A stretch of DNA of 43,413 bases from Prevotella sp. (GTDB taxonomy: Bacteria; Bacteroidota; Bacteroidia; Bacteroidales; Bacteroidaceae). Where the stretch lies: NCBI GenBank assembly GCA_024681875.1, contig JAILAA010000046.1:1-43413 (forward strand). Direction: 5' to 3'. Below are positions 41,936 to 43,413 of the stretch, in pieces. Position numbers and translations under genes: made by a program. Positions within the stretch are counted from its first letter, which is position 1. The number at the start of each line of letters is the position of its first letter. The notes beneath the pieces are model-generated. The model was not told the DNA's origin. It did no database searches and saw only the letters and a list, made by a program, of their open reading frames with translations.

Positions 41936-43413
41936 ATGCGCAGACTTTTTATTTCCTTTTTCCTGCTATTCGCTGTTACCACAGTAACGAAAGCGCAGTA
42001 TGATATCATCCCGATGCCTCAAAAAATCACTTTCGACAAGAAAGGGCGCACGCTGATTGTCAACGCTACTGCTGCCACCACGGACAAGATCAACACCGAC
42101 ATTGCCAATCCTGAAGGCTGGCGTATCACTGTTGACAAGAAGGGCATCACCGTTGAGGGCAGCACCGAGGCTGGCATCTTCTACGGACATCAGGCACTGC
42201 GACAAGTGATGGTCTCGAAGCCCGACACACTGCCTTTCGCCGTAATAGAGAGCAGTCCGCGCTTCGCTTACCGAGGTATGCACCTCGACATCTGCCGTCA
42301 TTATTTCCCCAAGGAGGTGGTAAAGCAATACATCGACATGCTCGCACTGCATGGCATGAACACCTTCCACTGGCACTTGAGCGACGACCAGGGCTGGCGC
42401 ATCGAAATCAAGAAATGGCCGAAGCTCACAGAAGTCGGAGCCTGGCGACAGCGTACCGTCATCGGTCGTAACATGGGCCTTTACGACTATACTAAGCATG
42501 GCGGCTACTACACTCAGGACGACATCCGCGAGGTGGTTGCATACGCTGCTGAACGACATATCACCATCATCCCGGAAATCGATATGCCCGGTCACATGGT
42601 GGCGGCCGTCACGGCATATCCCGAGCTGGGCTGCACAGGAGGTCCTTACGAGGTGTGGCCCGACTGGGGTGTCAGCGAAGACATCCTCTGCGGCGGCAAT
42701 CCCAAGGTCTATCAGTTTCTTACCGACGTCATCGACGAGCTGACACAGCTTTTCCCCTCTGCCATCATCCACTTAGGCGGCGACGAGGCTCCAAAGGTGC
42801 GCTGGAAGAACTGCCCACGCTGTCAGCAGAAGATACGCGACTTAGGGCTGAAGAACGAGGACCAGTTGCAAGGCTACATGGTGCGTGAGATGGAGAAGGT
42901 GCTAGCTGCCAAGGGGCGCCACGTGATGGGTTGGGACGAGATTATGTATTGCGACGTGCCTCACACCGCCATCATTATGAACTGGCGCGACTGGAAAGGC
43001 GTCGACGACCCTGCCAAATGTGGCTTCGACGTGGTGCGCACGCCTAACTCCACGCTCTACTTCGACTTCTACCAGATTCCTTCTACTGAATGGACGAACA
43101 CAACGCTCATAGGCGGCTATACTCCATTGAAAAAAGTATACGACTATGAACCTGCCCCCGATACGCTGACCGACGAAGAACGCGCGCACGTCATTGGCGT
43201 ACAGGCCAACCTGTGGACGGAATATATCGGTGCTCAGGATCTGATTGAGTATCAGGTGCTGCCGCGCATGGCAGCCCTGACCGAAGTGCAGTGGACCGAC
43301 CCTGCACAAAAAGACTATGACGGTTTTCTCACACGCCTGCCGCGCCTCCTCAATATCTATGACCAGCAGGGCTGGAAATACTGTCGCACCGACATCAAGC
43401 CTAATAATCAATA
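41936..43413 (+). CDS. Secreted beta-N-acetylhexosaminidase, GH20 (reaches the right edge)
   Basis: ATG 41936 begins a signal peptide (MRRLFISFFLLFAVTTVTKAQ) followed by the GH20b domain (YDIIPMPQKITF to FYGHQALRQVM). The GH20 TIM barrel then has YRGMHLDICRHYFPKEVVKQYIDMLALHGMNTFHWHLSDDQGWR, EIDMPGHMVAAV and the catalytic Asp-Glu pair in IIHLGGDEAPK (Asp283, Glu284). It continues with GWDEIMY, NWRDW, GVQANLWTEYI and LPRMAALTEVQW to the edge. The frame ends with KPNNQ and TA at 43412-43413, so the stop is probably the next base and the gene is essentially complete (492 residues). It releases terminal GlcNAc/GalNAc from glycans in the periplasm. Confidence 0.95.
   Translation, partial: MRRLFISFFLLFAVTTVTKAQYDIIPMPQKITFDKKGRTLIVNATAATTDKINTDIANPEGWRITVDKKGITVEGSTEAGIFYGHQALRQVMVSKPDTLPFAVIESSPRFAYRGMHLDICRHYFPKEVVKQYIDMLALHGMNTFHWHLSDDQGWRIEIKKWPKLTEVGAWRQRTVIGRNMGLYDYTKHGGYYTQDDIREVVAYAAERHITIIPEIDMPGHMVAAVTAYPELGCTGGPYEVWPDWGVSEDILCGGNPKVYQFLTDVIDELTQLFPSAIIHLGGDEAPKVRWKNCPRCQQKIRDLGLKNEDQLQGYMVREMEKVLAAKGRHVMGWDEIMYCDVPHTAIIMNWRDWKGVDDPAKCGFDVVRTPNSTLYFDFYQIPSTEWTNTTLIGGYTPLKKVYDYEPAPDTLTDEERAHVIGVQANLWTEYIGAQDLIEYQVLPRMAALTEVQWTDPAQKDYDGFLTRLPRLLNIYDQQGWKYCRTDIKPNNQ

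Overview
The window reads as chromosomal DNA of a Bacteroidales bacterium, most likely Prevotellaceae (Prevotella/Segatella-like). The reasons are Bacteroidetes-type promoters (TTTG, about 20 nt, TAnnTTTG) in front of many genes, BspA-type leucine-rich-repeat proteins, a periplasmic TPR-type sensor kinase, a membrane-bound AraC regulator, a CE6-CE1 esterase, and TrmB, IlvE, ClpB and rubrerythrin of Bacteroidetes type.

Layout. 1-307 is an ISL3-type transposase tail abutting a truncated BspA-like gene. 308-1735 has no confident protein gene. It holds a strongly folded candidate ncRNA (385-732, minus strand, with its own promoter and intrinsic terminator), a 240-bp inverted-repeat element built from 11-bp units, a 21-bp heptad-coding tandem repeat and a second 11-bp array. 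1737-2580 is a probable toxin-antitoxin pair. 2765-5236 is guaA plus a sugar-1-phosphate nucleotidyltransferase-like gene carrying an in-frame palindromic repeat. 5501-7510 is a secreted two-domain esterase. 7618-10949 holds a histidine-kinase-like sensor lacking both phospho-acceptor histidines and a membrane AraC regulator. 10975-11687 holds a 6S-like RNA, a DNA-methyltransferase relic and a 21-bp repeat inside an inverted repeat. 11753-19975 is a ten-gene minus-strand run: MATE transporter, cytidylate-kinase-like protein, phosphoesterase, small membrane protein, rmlB, purT, acyltransferase, fdtA, acetyltransferase-like protein and a Bax-inhibitor-1 family protein. 20338-23277 is a secreted subtilase coupled to xseA-xseB. 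23282-25374 is a PP2C/TPR sensor phosphatase split by a frameshift. 25509-29177 is ilvE, trmB and a complete BspA-like LRR protein. 29268-32426 is rubrerythrin and a clpB interrupted by one in-frame TAG. 33265-43413 is a plus-strand run: alpha-2-macroglobulin-like protein, DUF1573 protein, meaB, ispH and a GH20 hexosaminidase reaching the window edge.

Themes. Housekeeping genes alternate with envelope, polysaccharide and signalling genes. The region is rich in small repeats (7-, 11- and 21-bp tandem units, hyphenated palindromes), several sitting in frame inside conserved genes. The most interesting signals are the multi-hairpin ncRNA at 385-732, the 11-bp arrays with shared architecture, and the in-frame repeat insertions. 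All assignments come from reading the sequence; no database search was possible.
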